The notes under the pieces were generated by a model. That model ran no database searches. It worked only from the letters and a program-made list of their open reading frames with translations, and was not told where the DNA came from. Position numbers and translations under genes: made by a program. A DNA stretch of 64,000 nt from JALYNX01 sp963724825 (lineage in GTDB: Bacteria > Actinomycetota > Acidimicrobiia > Spongiisociales > ZC4RG35): assembly GCA_963724825.1 (NCBI GenBank), contig CAVRWT010000020.1, positions 1-64,000 on the forward strand, written 5' to 3'. Shown here piece after piece: positions 43,647-53,501 of the stretch; within the stretch, counting starts at the first letter, position 1, and the number at the start of each line of letters is the position of its first letter.

Positions 43647-45730
43647 TGGATTTCTCCTGTTTGGGTCGGTAAGCGGAGGGGCGCAGCCACCAGGTGTCCA
43701 TGCCCCAGAGGGCGAGACTCCGGCGCAGGGCGCTCCGGGTCCCGTCGATCATGGCCTGGGCCAGCCCTTCGGGCTGTTCCACGACCTCATGGCGGCGATA
43801 GGCAACATCGACCGTGTGGTCTCCGATGCCAAGGCCGATGACAGTGGTGCCACCGCTCTCGACGGCGGCCACGGATTTGGCGAGCGCCTCGACCGAGCCC
43901 CGGGTCATCCCGTCGGCGAGGACCATGAGCACTCTCACCTCGGCGCCGAGGCGAGCCATTCGCTCGGCGGCGTGGATGACGTTGAACTCGTCGACGTTTG
44001 CTGCCTTCTCGAAAAGCGAGACCGGTGGGGAGGTCCTCGGGTCGCGGCGGGCCAGCGTGGCCGCCGATCGCGGCTCGGCGGCGGTGTAGAAGAGGCCGGC
44101 CAGCGAGGGCTCGGCGTCGCGCCACCTTCTCTCGAAAGGCTTGACCAGGTAGTGATTGACCGTCGAGGTCAGCCGGTCGGCGGCAGTCCCGTGGGTCTGC
44201 TTGAGGCCGGCCGCGGCGGAGGAGCGCTTGTGCCGGTAGCTGTGCTCGGTGTCGTCCGGCGCTGCGGCGAAGCCCCGGTTGAACAGCGCCACTTCGAAGT
44301 CGATCTGAAGCTCCTCGCAGAGGTGGGCCATGGTCCACGCCCCGAGGAGGGCAGCGGGCATCGCCCACGACGATGCAGAGCCAGGCGTGCGTCTCGGGCT
44401 CAGCATCGAGGCCGAGGCGTCCACCAGCAGGGACACCGCATACTCCCGCCTGGTCCGCACCGCTCGCCGCTCATAGAGACGCTGGTAGAGGCCGGCTCCA
44501 ATGAAGAGCGCGGCGTGCGGCGACACGTCGCCCTGGTCGTAACCCGAACGCAGGCCCCGACGTTGGTTGGCGGTGAACAGGGGGAACAGCTCGCCGGAGA
44601 CCCGGCGCTGCGCAACGTCCCAACGTCGCGACGCGGCACGGAGGGAGACCAGTCCTTCTTCCGAGAAGCGGGCAAAGCTCGACGGGATCGGGGTCACGAC
44701 CACCTTGCCTCCCTGTCCGGTGGGCAGGAACACGTCGGGCGCCTGGCTGACCCGAAGCAGCTGGTCGGTGGAATCTTCACCGGCGATATCCGAGGCACCC
44801 CGGCGATCGGAAAGCGCGGAGCGGGACTCTGCCGACCGTCTCGTGTCCTGATACGAGTCGGCATCGGTGAGGATCGGCGAGGTCAACCTCACGGCATCGA
44901 CACCGTCCTGGGCCTTCTCGGCTTCGGCTTCGGCCGCAATCTGGCGCTTGGCGTGGGTGTCCATGGACTGTGCCTCCGAGATCAACCCGTTGGCCCGGGC
45001 GATGGCTTCGAGCTCGAGGGCGAGTTGGGCGACCTCCCACGGATCACTGGCCTCGGCGGCCATCTCACATTGGCCCGAGCCGTCGTCGAGGGCCATGGCG
45101 GCGTTGGCTTCGAACCTCTTCTCCAGAACGTCACGCTCCACGTAGCCACCGGTGAGGAGGAAGCAGCCGAGCACGAATTGGCTCAAGGCACCGGACCGGG
45201 CGATCGCCTGTGACAACGAAGACATGTAGAGATCGGCCAGGACTGATCGGGCGCCGGGGTACACCGACAAACCTTGACGCTCCTGACGGGCGTCCTCCAG
45301 GGAGAAGAACAAGACCTCGGCGACGGGCTTGTTGGTCCGTTCCAGAGCAGTGAGGAGGTCGACGGGTCCGTCGGGCGGGTTTTCGAGGTCGACCGGCCAG
45401 CTTTCCGGGACTTCACGGGCTTCGTCGAAGTTGGTGGTGACCAGGTGCATCACCTCGTGCAAGGCCGATGCGAGCGCCACCTCGTCCGGGCGTGACCGGC
45501 GCATTGCGGGTGTAGGCGGCCTGGAAGATCCGGGGGTCACACACCACCTCGTCGTCAGAAGCAGCCGCCTCCGACCCGAGCCGGACCCGAAGGTTGGGGT
45601 TCTTGGCGAGGGTCCTGGCAAACCTGGTGACCGCGGGCGCGACCTTCTGATACCGGCTCACAACTGCCTCGATCGCCCGTTCTTCGGGGTCGATCAGGTC
45701 GGAAAGGAAGGTCTGGTCGCGTCCACGCAT
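43639..45730 (-). CDS. VWA-domain protein with an N-terminal HExxH motif (one frameshift)
   Basis: The corrected protein is about 696 residues. The N-terminal piece (45730 to about 45505) runs RGRDQTFLSDLIDPEERAIE to CDPRIFQAAYTRNAPVTP. After a one-base gain near 45500 it continues DEVALASALHEVMHLVTTNF. The HEVMH at about residue 85 fits a zinc metallopeptidase HExxH motif, as in DUF2201-like proteins. The C-terminal ~280 residues are a von Willebrand A domain with MIDAS SLLVDASASML and VLMVLADGMTRGS. Partner of the MoxR ATPase gene next to it. The function is unknown; complex maturation is likely from family behaviour. Confidence 0.8.
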
Positions 45731-45784
45731 AGCGGGTCATTGTCTCATGGGTGTCAAACCAGGCCCGACGGCGGGCTACGGCCT

Positions 45785-47059
45785 ATGGCTCAATACACTC
45801 CCGGCGTGCATTACGACCTGACCACACTTCCCAATGGCATCCGCGTCATCACCGAGCCGATGCCTTCGCTGCGATCGATCGCCCTCGGTTGCTGGATCGA
45901 CACCGGGACCCGAGATGAGCTTCCGAACGAGCACGGGGCATCGCATTTCCTCGAGCACCTCCTCTTCAAGGGCTCGGAAACCCTCTCCGCCCGCCAGGTT
46001 TCCGAGATCTTCGACTCGATCGGGGCCGAGTCGAACGCCTTCACCTCCAAGGAGAACACTTGTTACTGGACCCGCTTGCTCGACCAGGACCTTGGCACCG
46101 GGTTCGACGTCCTCTCCGAGATGATTCAGAAGCCGGCCTTCCGCCAAAACGAGATCGATGCTGAGCGCCAGGTGGTGATCGAAGAGATCAACATGAACGA
46201 GGACGACCCCGACGATGTTGCCTTCGAGAATTTCAGCATTGCCATGTTCTCCGGCCATCCCCTGGAGGCCCCGGTGCTGGGTACCAGGGATTCGATCCGG
46301 GGGATGTCCCGGGATGACATCAACGGCTACTGGAAGCGTCGCTACGGGGCAGGGTCGATGGTCGTCGCGGCAGCCGGCTCCCTGGACCACGAGGCAGTCG
46401 TCGAGATGGTTGCCTCGCGATTTGGTGATTGGTCGGGCGAATCAGTCGACCACGAGTTCGCCACGAACACGCCGGTGTCGAGTGTGTCGATCACCCGTCG
46501 CGACACCGAACAGGCTCACGTTGTCCTCGGGGGCATGGGTCTGACCCGATCCGATGACAGACGGTGGGCCTTCGAAGTGATGAATCACGTCGTCGGCTCA
46601 GGCATGTCCTCCCGTCTGTTTCGGGAGGTGCGTGAGGAGCGCGGCCTCGCCTATGCGGTGTACGGCTTCCGCCTGGCCTACGCCGACGCCGGCGCTTGGG
46701 GGGTCTACGTGGGGACCACCCCGAGCCAGACTGACACCGCCCTCAACGTGATCCGGGACGAGCTGTCAAAGGTCGTCGCCGACGGGATCACCGAAGAAGA
46801 GTTGGAGAGGGCTCGGGGGTCGATGCGTGGCGGGCTCGCCCTTTCTCTGGAGGACCCCAACAGCCGCATGGTCCGCCTCGGACGCGACGAGCTCTCAGGT
46901 ATGCCGCATCTTTCGGTGGACGAGAGGCTCGCCAGGCTGGAGGCGGTCACTCTCGAGGACGTTCAGGCGATCGCGACCGATCTCTTCACGGGGGAGAGGG
47001 TCGTTGGTGCGGTCGGCCCGTTCGAGGAAACGGACCTCGAACCGTATCTCGTGGCTTAG
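45785..47059 (+). CDS. M16-family zinc metallopeptidase (processing-peptidase-like)
   Basis: A 424-residue inverzincin. The inverted zinc motif is HFLEHLLFKG, with the distal Glu in VVIEEINMNEDDP. Other family marks are GCWIDTGTRDELPNEHGASH at the start, NAFTSKENTCYW, and in the second half GSGMSSRLFREVREERGLAYAVY. It resembles mitochondrial processing peptidase beta and bacterial PepR-like enzymes near rnj/dapA in other actinobacteria, although here it is 11 kb from them. The ATG at 45785 is chosen because homology (VHYDLTTLPNGIRVITE) begins eight residues later. Confidence 0.92.
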   Translation: MAQYTPGVHYDLTTLPNGIRVITEPMPSLRSIALGCWIDTGTRDELPNEHGASHFLEHLLFKGSETLSARQVSEIFDSIGAESNAFTSKENTCYWTRLLDQDLGTGFDVLSEMIQKPAFRQNEIDAERQVVIEEINMNEDDPDDVAFENFSIAMFSGHPLEAPVLGTRDSIRGMSRDDINGYWKRRYGAGSMVVAAAGSLDHEAVVEMVASRFGDWSGESVDHEFATNTPVSSVSITRRDTEQAHVVLGGMGLTRSDDRRWAFEVMNHVVGSGMSSRLFREVREERGLAYAVYGFRLAYADAGAWGVYVGTTPSQTDTALNVIRDELSKVVADGITEEELERARGSMRGGLALSLEDPNSRMVRLGRDELSGMPHLSVDERLARLEAVTLEDVQAIATDLFTGERVVGAVGPFEETDLEPYLVA

Positions 47060-47404
47060 CGGTCGATCTGAAACTCGAGAGACATCGGCTTCTCGCCGAA
47101 GTCGATCACGCCGGCCGACCCGTCTGCGGGTCGTTCCATCATCAGAGCGCCGCCCAATTCGGTGTCTCCGGTCTTGGTCGGCCAGCCCTGGACCACGTAG
47201 CTGGTGACGTTTCCCGACAATGAAGTCCACAGGACGTTCTGGTTGCCCTGGAGGATCTGGATGAGGTTCTCCGCCCCTTTGGTGGGGACGAGGTCGGCTC
47301 CGGGGCGGGACGCCTGGAACATCGCGGTAGTGCTCAGAGCGAGCGCAACTGACGAGACCGGCCAGGGCCAAAGAGGTGGTGCGGACGACGGGAGTGTTTG
47401 GCAT
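47056..47404 (-). CDS. Small exported protein, unknown function (one frameshift)
   Basis: About 115 residues after removal of one base near 47353. The N-terminus MPNTPVVRTTSLALAGLV in one frame joins VALALSTTAMFQASRPG in the next, making a normal signal peptide with AMFQA cleavage. The mature part is QILQGNQNVLWTSLSGN, TSYVVQGWPTKTGD and PMSLEFQIDR, with no cysteine and no known domain to me. The stop TAA interlocks with the M16 peptidase stop TAG (CTTAG). Confidence 0.55.
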
Positions 47405-47436
47405 CGACCCCTCACGGTAGGTGCCAGGGGGTGTTT

Positions 47437-47811
47437 CTAAACGGTCAATTCGACGAACTGCGAAAGGACTAGTCCGAAGACGACGAAGCAGAGCAAGACG
47501 ACCAGGGCCGGGCCCAGGGGGCGCCGGTCATGATTTCCCGACCACCGGGCCACTCCAAAACCAAGCAGCACCCACAGGGTGACGTCGAGCGGCCAGGCCA
47601 CCACGACGGTGTCGGTGAAGAACCCGATCACCGCCGACACCGGCCCACCGGCATAGAGAAGAGCAAGCCCCGCGGTCTCACAGGCCCCTGAGCATGCGTC
47701 CCGGTTGATCAGGGTGAGACCGATGGCGAACATCACGATCCCGAATCCCAATAGGAAGACAGTGGCTATCGCGGTGTCACGGCACCCGGGGGCTTCATCT
47801 GTGGAAGGCAT
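47437..47811 (-). CDS. Small membrane protein
   Basis: A 124-residue protein with four predicted membrane helices (TAIATVFLLGFGIVMFAIG, LALLYAGGPVSAVIGFF, VAWPLDVTLWVLLGFGV, ALVVLLCFVVFGLVLSQ). Two cysteines flank a short loop (DACSGACET) between the first helices and could form a disulfide on the outside. I do not recognise the family. It lies 32 bases before the exported-protein gene on the same strand. Confidence 0.65.
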   Translation of the reverse strand: MPSTDEAPGCRDTAIATVFLLGFGIVMFAIGLTLINRDACSGACETAGLALLYAGGPVSAVIGFFTDTVVVAWPLDVTLWVLLGFGVARWSGNHDRRPLGPALVVLLCFVVFGLVLSQFVELTV

Positions 47812-47887
47812 GGGGGCGGCGATGGTATGCCGACGTCAGGGGTTGCCAATTCGATAACTTGGCGCATCGCAACGACGGAGGGTTGGT

Positions 47888-48343
47888 TTGGAGCTGCGTG
47901 ACTTCCTTTTGGTGCTTCACATCGCCGGAGCCGGCACCTGGCTGGGAGCCAACATCGTGCAGGCTGTGGTGCCCCCGATGGCGATCAAGCAGGGAACGAG
48001 TGCCGCGTCGGGCTGGTATCGGATCGCGGGACGGCTGTCGACCACCCTCTACATGCCTGCCGCCATTCTCATCCTGGTGACGGGGATCGTGATGGTGATG
48101 CAAAGCGACGTTTACAGCTTTGGGAGCCTGTTCGTCACGATCGGTTTCATCACGATCGTGATCGGGGCCCTGTTCGGGAAGTTCGTCTTCGATCCGGTGT
48201 CCAAGCGGGCAGCCGATGCGATCGATGCCGGGGACGAGCCGGGGGTCAAGGCGGCTACCGGGCGTCTCGCCACCTTCGGGGTCATCGACACCCTTTTGGT
48301 CCTGGTGACCATCACCGTGATGGTCCTCAGGCTCACCCTCTGA
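47888..48343 (+). CDS. DUF2269/CopD-like membrane protein
   Basis: A 151-residue protein with four membrane helices. It opens ELRDFLLVLHIAGAGTWLGA, the histidine-containing first helix typical of DUF2269 and CopD-like proteins that may bind heme or copper. Other helices are LYMPAAILILVTGIVMVM, LFVTIGFITIVIGALFGKF and FGVIDTLLVLVTITVMV. It starts with TTG at 47888, after GGAGGG. The stop is three bases from the glpD stop on the other strand. Confidence 0.75.
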   Translation: MELRDFLLVLHIAGAGTWLGANIVQAVVPPMAIKQGTSAASGWYRIAGRLSTTLYMPAAILILVTGIVMVMQSDVYSFGSLFVTIGFITIVIGALFGKFVFDPVSKRAADAIDAGDEPGVKAATGRLATFGVIDTLLVLVTITVMVLRLTL

Positions 48344-48346
48344 TCG

Positions 48347-50041
48347 TCATTCGGCCTGACCGGTCCTGACGTCAGGCGCCCCCATACGGGCGGCATCCGC
48401 GGTTTGATCGTCGGGCTGGCGCTGTGAGTCGAGCTCGGCCTGGACTCGTGCCAGGTAGTGCTCGATTTCTCGGTCGGTGCTCGCCCGGTCCCAGCCGAGA
48501 AGCCCGCCCATGATCTCCGCGGCGAGCGGTGCTGCGACGGCACCTCGGTCCCGGGTCTCGATCGAGATCCGGGTGCGCCGGGTGAGGACGTCATCGAGGT
48601 GCAACGCTCCTTCATTGGTGACGGCGTGGGCAATTTCCGCTCGCAGGTACGGAGCCCCGTCGATGAGGGGGCGGCCCAGATCGGGATCGGCGTCGATCGC
48701 CTCCAGGACATCGACCGTCGACGAGCCGTGGCGCCGGAGCAGGTGCTCTGCGACTTCCACATCCACGCCCAGCGAGGCACGCCGATCCCAGAGCTCCTGA
48801 TACCCCTCCGCCCCGACCAATGGGACGGTCTCGGTCCGGGACGGGGGGAGGGCGCCGGCAGCGGCGTCGACCGCGTCCCTCGCCATCACCCGGTAGGTGG
48901 TGTATTTGCCCCCGGCGACCGTTATCAATCCGGTGTCGGACACGATCACGGCGTGCTCGCGGCTCAGCTTGCTGGTCTCGTCCGACTCCCCAACCAACAG
49001 CGGCCTGAGCCCGGCGTACACCCCAACCACGTCCTCGGGCCCGATTGGCGTGGCGAGGGCGGTGTTCACCCAGTGCAGCAGATATTGGATGTCGTCGAGG
49101 CAGGCGGCGGGATGGGCCCGGCGCAGCGACCACGGCGTGTCCGTGGTCCCGATCAGCCAGTGCCTGCCCCAGGGAATGACGAACAGGACGCTGACCTCAG
49201 TGCGCAGGATCATCCCGGTGCTGGAGTTGATCCGATCGCGGGGAACGACCAGGTGGACCCCTTTGGAGGCGCGCACGTCCTGGCCGCGGTCTCCCGCCAT
49301 CGCCTGGATGTCATCGCTCCAGACTCCTCCGGCGGCGATCACCTTCCTGGCGTGGATTTCGAAGTCAGTGCCGGATTCGAGGTCGCGTGCCTGGATTCCG
49401 GCTACCGAGCCGTTTTCGATCAGCAGCCCGGTGGCGCGGGTACTCGGGGCGAGGGCGGCCCCATATGACTTGGCGGTGCGGGCCAGGGTCATCGTGTGGC
49501 GGGCGTCGTCGACCATCACGTCCCAATAGAGCACTCCGCCCTTGAGCGAGGATTCGGCCAGGGCGGGCGCCATTTCCAGGGCGCTCCGTTGACTCAGGTG
49601 CCGGTGCTGGGGAAGCGGGTTGTTGGCCCGCGCCGCCAGCCGGTCGTAGAGGAAGACACCCGCACCGACGTAGAGCCGCTCCCAGAACAAATGCTGCAAC
49701 GGATAGAGGAAGGAGACCGGGGTGCAGAGGTGGGGGCAAAGCCGGTTCAACATCAGGTTGCGCTCCGACAGCGCCTCCTTGACCAGGGTGAAGTTGCGAT
49801 GCTCCAAATAGCGGAGACCACCGTGGAACAGCTTGCTCGAGCGACTCGAGGTCCCCGAGGCGTAGTCCCGCTGTTCGATCAATGCCACCGACATCCCGCG
49901 GGTGGCGGCGTCCAGAGCGATCCCACTGCCGGTCACCCCGCCACCGATCACTGCGACGTCGAAAGTCTCAGACCTCATTCGGCCCAGATCGAGCGACCGT
50001 TGGCGCCAGTTGAGTTGGGAGGAGGGCCTCGGTTGGGTCAC
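48347..50041 (-). CDS. glpD: Glycerol-3-phosphate dehydrogenase (FAD-dependent) GlpD
   Basis: GlpD oxidises glycerol-3-phosphate to dihydroxyacetone phosphate and passes electrons to the membrane quinone pool. The FAD motif VAVIGGGVTGSGIALDAATR is near the start, followed by ASGTSSRSSKLFHGGLRYLE, VDDARHTMTLARTA, SKGVHLVVPRDRI, VIPWGRHWLIGTTDTPW, GVYAGLRPLL and AGGKYTTYRVMA, then the GlpD C-terminal domain. I prefer GTG 50041 because SQLNWRQRSLDLGRM matches the N-terminal helix of GlpD homologues; ATG at 49978 would remove it. Confidence 0.93.
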   Translation of the reverse strand: MTQPRPSSQLNWRQRSLDLGRMRSETFDVAVIGGGVTGSGIALDAATRGMSVALIEQRDYASGTSSRSSKLFHGGLRYLEHRNFTLVKEALSERNLMLNRLCPHLCTPVSFLYPLQHLFWERLYVGAGVFLYDRLAARANNPLPQHRHLSQRSALEMAPALAESSLKGGVLYWDVMVDDARHTMTLARTAKSYGAALAPSTRATGLLIENGSVAGIQARDLESGTDFEIHARKVIAAGGVWSDDIQAMAGDRGQDVRASKGVHLVVPRDRINSSTGMILRTEVSVLFVIPWGRHWLIGTTDTPWSLRRAHPAACLDDIQYLLHWVNTALATPIGPEDVVGVYAGLRPLLVGESDETSKLSREHAVIVSDTGLITVAGGKYTTYRVMARDAVDAAAGALPPSRTETVPLVGAEGYQELWDRRASLGVDVEVAEHLLRRHGSSTVDVLEAIDADPDLGRPLIDGAPYLRAEIAHAVTNEGALHLDDVLTRRTRISIETRDRGAVAAPLAAEIMGGLLGWDRASTDREIEHYLARVQAELDSQRQPDDQTADAARMGAPDVRTGQAE

Positions 50042-50099
50042 GACCAACCCAGGTTTAGCCCGCTGACATCGGTAGCGGAGCGCACCGTACGATGCCCCC

Positions 50100-51005
50100 A
50101 TGCCAGAGACACTCAAAGTTGGGGTCCAACTCCCTGAAGTCGAGCGGGAGGCGGGATGGATCGAGATCCGGGACGTGGCTCGAACCGCCGAGGCCGTGGG
50201 CTTCGACTCGGTCTGGTTCGGCGACCATCTCCTCTACCGGGACGACACCTTCGGGGTGCGGGGGCCGTTGGAGACGTGGGCCATACTGGCGGCCCTGGGC
50301 GAGGCCACGGAGAGGGTGAGCCTTGGCCCGCTGGTCGCCTGTACCTCGTTTCACGCCCCGGCGATGCTGGCCAAGAAGGCGGCCACGGTGGACGAGATCT
50401 CCGGCGGGCGGTTGATCCTTGGCCTCGGGGCGGGGTGGAACCAAACCGAGTACGACGGCTTTGGCTTTCCCTTCGATCACCGCATCGACCGGTTCGAAGA
50501 GGCTTTCACCATCATTCGCACCCTGCTCGGCGAGGGGCACATCGATTTCGAGGGGACCTACTACACGGTTCGCGGCGCCGAACTCGCACCCAAGGCGAGA
50601 CCGGGGATCCCGTTGCTGGTCGGGTCCAACGGGCCCCGGATGCTGGCGATCACCCTGCCCTACGTGTCGATGTGGAACTCGTGGCATGCCTCGTTTGGCA
50701 ATGAGTTGAGCGGGCTGGCGCCTCTGCTGGAACAGATCGACCATGCGGCTGCGGGCGCCGGGCGTGATCCCGGGGAGGTCGAGAAGACCGTCAGCGTCTA
50801 TATCCAGCTTCCGGGCGGCACCGGGCGGATAACCGGACGCGGGGTCCTCCAAGACGACATCGCTCACACCGGAAGCCGGGAGGATCTGGCCCAGCTGTTG
50901 AGGGGTTACGCCGCTCTCGGGATCGGCCATGTCCAGCTGGTGCTCGACCCGATCGACTCGGCCAGCGTCGAGGAAATGGGCGAGGTGCTCCGCCTGATCG
51001 ATTGA
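50100..51005 (+). CDS. LLM-class F420-dependent oxidoreductase
   Basis: A 301-residue luciferase-like barrel: LKVGVQLPEVEREAGWIEI, AEAVGFDSVWFGDHLLYRDD, LVACTSFHAPAMLAKKAATV, GGRLILGLGAGWNQTEYDGF and DRFEEAFTIIRTLLGEGHID. The SGGRLILGLGAGWN stretch and the YDGFGFPFDHR region are typical of F420-dependent members. The substrate is unknown. It is divergent from glpD (58 bases between starts) and 23 bases before the PEBP gene, likely one transcript. Confidence 0.9.
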   Translation: MPETLKVGVQLPEVEREAGWIEIRDVARTAEAVGFDSVWFGDHLLYRDDTFGVRGPLETWAILAALGEATERVSLGPLVACTSFHAPAMLAKKAATVDEISGGRLILGLGAGWNQTEYDGFGFPFDHRIDRFEEAFTIIRTLLGEGHIDFEGTYYTVRGAELAPKARPGIPLLVGSNGPRMLAITLPYVSMWNSWHASFGNELSGLAPLLEQIDHAAAGAGRDPGEVEKTVSVYIQLPGGTGRITGRGVLQDDIAHTGSREDLAQLLRGYAALGIGHVQLVLDPIDSASVEEMGEVLRLID

Positions 51006-51028
51006 TTAGTGTCGAGCGCGGAGGTGCC

Positions 51029-51658
51029 ATGAAGCTGACAACGGCCAGTTTTCGCAACGGTGGCCCGATTCCCGATCGGTATGCACTCGCGACTCCCCAT
51101 CCCGACACCCACGTCACTTTCTCCGAGAACGTCAATCCCGAGTTGAGCTGGGACGAGGTACCGGAGGGGACGAGATCCTTCGCCCTCATCTGCCACGACC
51201 CTGATTGCCCTTCCCGCGGCGACGACGTCAATCAGGAAGGGCGGGAGGTTCCGGCGGATCTACCCAGGGTCGACTTCTTCCATTGGGTAACCGTGGAGCT
51301 GCCCCCGGAGCTGCGCTCGATTGGCGAGGGTCAGTTCTGTGTCGGAGTCATGCCCCACGGCAAGAACGTCGCCTTCGGCCCGGGCGGGTGCAGGCAGGGT
51401 CTCAACGACTACACGGGCTGGTTCGCTGGTGATCCCGAAATGAAGGGGGACTACCTCGGATACGACGGGCCGGCTCCGCCCTGGAACGACTCGATCCCGC
51501 ACCACTACGTATTCACCCTGTATGCCCTCGACATCGATGAGGTGGCGGTGACTGGTGAGTTCACCGGTCAAGAAGTCCGTGATGCGATCGCCGGTCACGT
51601 TCTTGCCGAGGCCTCCGTCACCGGGACCTACACCCAGAACCCGCGCCTCCGCGGCTAG
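51029..51658 (+). CDS. YbhB/YbcL-family (PEBP-like) protein
   Basis: A 209-residue phosphatidylethanolamine-binding-protein-like fold. Marks are TASFRNGGPIPDRYA, VNPELSWDEVPEGTRSFALI with CHDPDCPSR (ligand site) and FFHWVTVELPPEL, then GPAPPWNDSIPHHYVFTLYALD. Bacterial members are of unclear function. It is longer than YbhB (~160) because of an insert carrying GDDVNQEGREVPADLPRVD. GCGGAGG precedes the ATG at 51029. The stop interlocks with the znuB stop (CTAG). Confidence 0.9.
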   Translation: MKLTTASFRNGGPIPDRYALATPHPDTHVTFSENVNPELSWDEVPEGTRSFALICHDPDCPSRGDDVNQEGREVPADLPRVDFFHWVTVELPPELRSIGEGQFCVGVMPHGKNVAFGPGGCRQGLNDYTGWFAGDPEMKGDYLGYDGPAPPWNDSIPHHYVFTLYALDIDEVAVTGEFTGQEVRDAIAGHVLAEASVTGTYTQNPRLRG

Positions 51659-52494
51659 CCGTGGCTGGCCAAGGCGGGTGCTCTCCGGGTGAGCGATCTG
51701 ATCGTCAGAACGATGAAGAAGAGCACGATCGGAACCACGGAGATCGTGGCCGAGCCCGAGGTGTCGGCGTAGTAGCTGACGATCAGGCCTAGCGCCACCG
51801 ACAGGATGCCGATGGCCGCAGCGGTCATCATCATCGCCGGCACCCTCTTGACGAGGAGAGCTGCCGTCGCCGCGGGCCCGACCAGAAGCCCGAACACCAA
51901 GAGAGTCCCCACGGTCTGAAACGACCCGACGATCGACAGCGTCGTCAGCCCGAGCAGTGCCAGATGCGCCAGCCGCGGGTTGAGGCCGAGCAGCTTCGCC
52001 TTGTGCTCGTTGAAGGACAGGACCAGGAAGTTTCGGTAGAGCAAGGTCGAGACCAACAGCACGACCCCGGCCACGACGCCGAGGACGATCAAGTCGTCAC
52101 CTGTGACTCCAAGGGCGTCCCCAAACAGGATCCCGGTCAGACTGCCGGTGTACGAGTCGCTGCGCGAGATGAGGATCACGCCGAGCCCGAGCATCCCCAC
52201 GAAGAGGAGGCCGATGCCGGTGTCCTCGGAGAAGCTGGTCTGGCGATGCACCAGGTTGATGCCGGCGATCATCACCGTCGCCGCAACGGCCGCTCCCAAG
52301 AGGACGTTGAAGTCGAGCAGGATGGCGAGGGCGATTCCAGGGATCACACCATGAACCAGGGCATCGCCGAGGAAGGTCATCCCTCGGATCACCACCCAAG
52401 TCCCGACCACGGCCAGGGCGAGGGCAGCAAGCGAGCCCCCGATCAGTGCTCGCTGCTGGAAGGCGAGCGCGAAGGGCTCGGTCAGCCAGTCCAT
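51655..52494 (-). CDS. znuB: Zinc ABC transporter permease ZnuB
   Basis: A 279-residue membrane permease of the ABC-3 (zinc/manganese) family with about eight helices: ALIGGSLAALALAVVGTWVV, IRGMTFLGDALVHGVIPGIA, a coupling region NEHKAKLLGLNPR, and SFQTVGTLLVFGLLVGPAAT. It works with the binding protein ZnuA encoded just upstream and with ZnuC across the divergent promoter. ATG 52494 is used; an ATG at 52506 would add four residues. The zinc assignment rests on the adjacent Zur gene and box. Confidence 0.9.
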   Translation of the reverse strand: MDWLTEPFALAFQQRALIGGSLAALALAVVGTWVVIRGMTFLGDALVHGVIPGIALAILLDFNVLLGAAVAATVMIAGINLVHRQTSFSEDTGIGLLFVGMLGLGVILISRSDSYTGSLTGILFGDALGVTGDDLIVLGVVAGVVLLVSTLLYRNFLVLSFNEHKAKLLGLNPRLAHLALLGLTTLSIVGSFQTVGTLLVFGLLVGPAATAALLVKRVPAMMMTAAAIGILSVALGLIVSYYADTSGSATISVVPIVLFFIVLTIRSLTRRAPALASHG

Positions 52495-52522
52495 GGCCAG
52501 GCGCAAGGTAGTGGGATGTGGG

Positions 52523-53431
52523 TCAACTCAGGGCCTCCGCGATCCGCTCTGCGTCGAGGCGGAGCATGTCGATCAGGGTTTCTGCGCCGGAGCCGGGTGG
52601 GCCGAGGGAGTCGGTGTAGAGCTCGACCACCTCAACGTCGGTTCCCATCTCAGCGGCAATCGCGTCGGCGAGCACCGTTGGCGAGATGGTCTCAGCGAAG
52701 ATCACCCGGACATCTTGATCCTCCATCACCTGAACCAGATTCGCCAGTTCTGCCGAGCTCGGCTCGGCGAGAGTGGAGCCACCGGGAATGACTACCCCGA
52801 CGATCTCGAACCCGTATCGATCGGCGAAGTAGCCGAGGGAGTCATGATTCGTCACCAGCTTGCGATCGTCATCGGGTATCCCGTCGAGCATGCCTTCGAT
52901 CTCACTGGCCAGATCCCGCAGTTCGTTGGCGTAGTCAGACGCCCGACCCGACCAATCGACGTCAGGTTCGAGATCGGTCAGGGCGTCGGCGATCACCTCG
53001 GCGCCGGTGGCGGCACGAATCGGGTCGTTCCAGAAGTGAGGATCGTCTCTGAGCTGATCGGGTCCACCTTCGGCGAATGGGATCGGATCGATCAGCGGTC
53101 CCACCTCGAGGACATCGACGCCGTCGGCCTTGGCACCATCGAGGACGTCGCTGAGCCCCTCCTCGAGGCCAAGCCCGTTGGCGATCACGAGGTCGGCGTT
53201 GTTGATCAGGGCAACCTGCTGCGACGAGGGCTGGAAGTCATGGGGATCGGCGCCCGGTGGCATCAAGGTCTCCACGTTGGCTTGCTCACCGACGATCGCC
53301 GAAGCCATGTCTCCGAGGATGGTCGTGGTCGCCACTACCAGGGGAGCTTGGGAATCGGGGTCGGCGGCGGGTGTGCACCCGACCGCGATCAGGCAAAGCA
53401 GGACCAGGAAGGCTCGTAGCGGCAGCTTCAT
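52523..53431 (-). CDS. znuA: Zinc ABC transporter substrate-binding lipoprotein ZnuA
   Basis: A 302-residue cluster A-I (ZnuA/MntC-type) binding lipoprotein. The signal ends in the lipobox IAVGC. Metal-ligand regions are MPPGADPHDFQPSSQQV, RDDPHFWNDP and VTNHDSLGYFADRYGFE, with FAETISPTVLADAIA near the C-terminus. The acidic His-rich loop of some ZnuAs is absent. It captures zinc outside the membrane for ZnuB/ZnuC. A TAGGAGA site precedes the ATG, and the Zur box at 53454-53468 lies 23 bases upstream. Confidence 0.92.
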   Translation of the reverse strand: MKLPLRAFLVLLCLIAVGCTPAADPDSQAPLVVATTTILGDMASAIVGEQANVETLMPPGADPHDFQPSSQQVALINNADLVIANGLGLEEGLSDVLDGAKADGVDVLEVGPLIDPIPFAEGGPDQLRDDPHFWNDPIRAATGAEVIADALTDLEPDVDWSGRASDYANELRDLASEIEGMLDGIPDDDRKLVTNHDSLGYFADRYGFEIVGVVIPGGSTLAEPSSAELANLVQVMEDQDVRVIFAETISPTVLADAIAAEMGTDVEVVELYTDSLGPPGSGAETLIDMLRLDAERIAEALS

Positions 53432-53453
53432 GACCCGGTCTCCTAACCGAAAC

Positions 53454-53468
53454 TGAGAATCATTATCA
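53454..53468. promoter_or_regulatory. Zur operator
   Basis: TGAGAATCATTATCA is a 7-1-7 palindrome of the form TGANAATNATTNTCA, the Fur/Zur-type box. It lies between the divergent znuA and zur starts, 23 bases from znuA and 34 from zur, where it can control both zinc-uptake units and the regulator itself. A TATGAT at 53482-53487 is a candidate -10 for zur. Confidence 0.8.
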
Positions 53469-53501
53469 AGATAACAGAGGTTATGATTGGGTTCCAATCC
53501 G

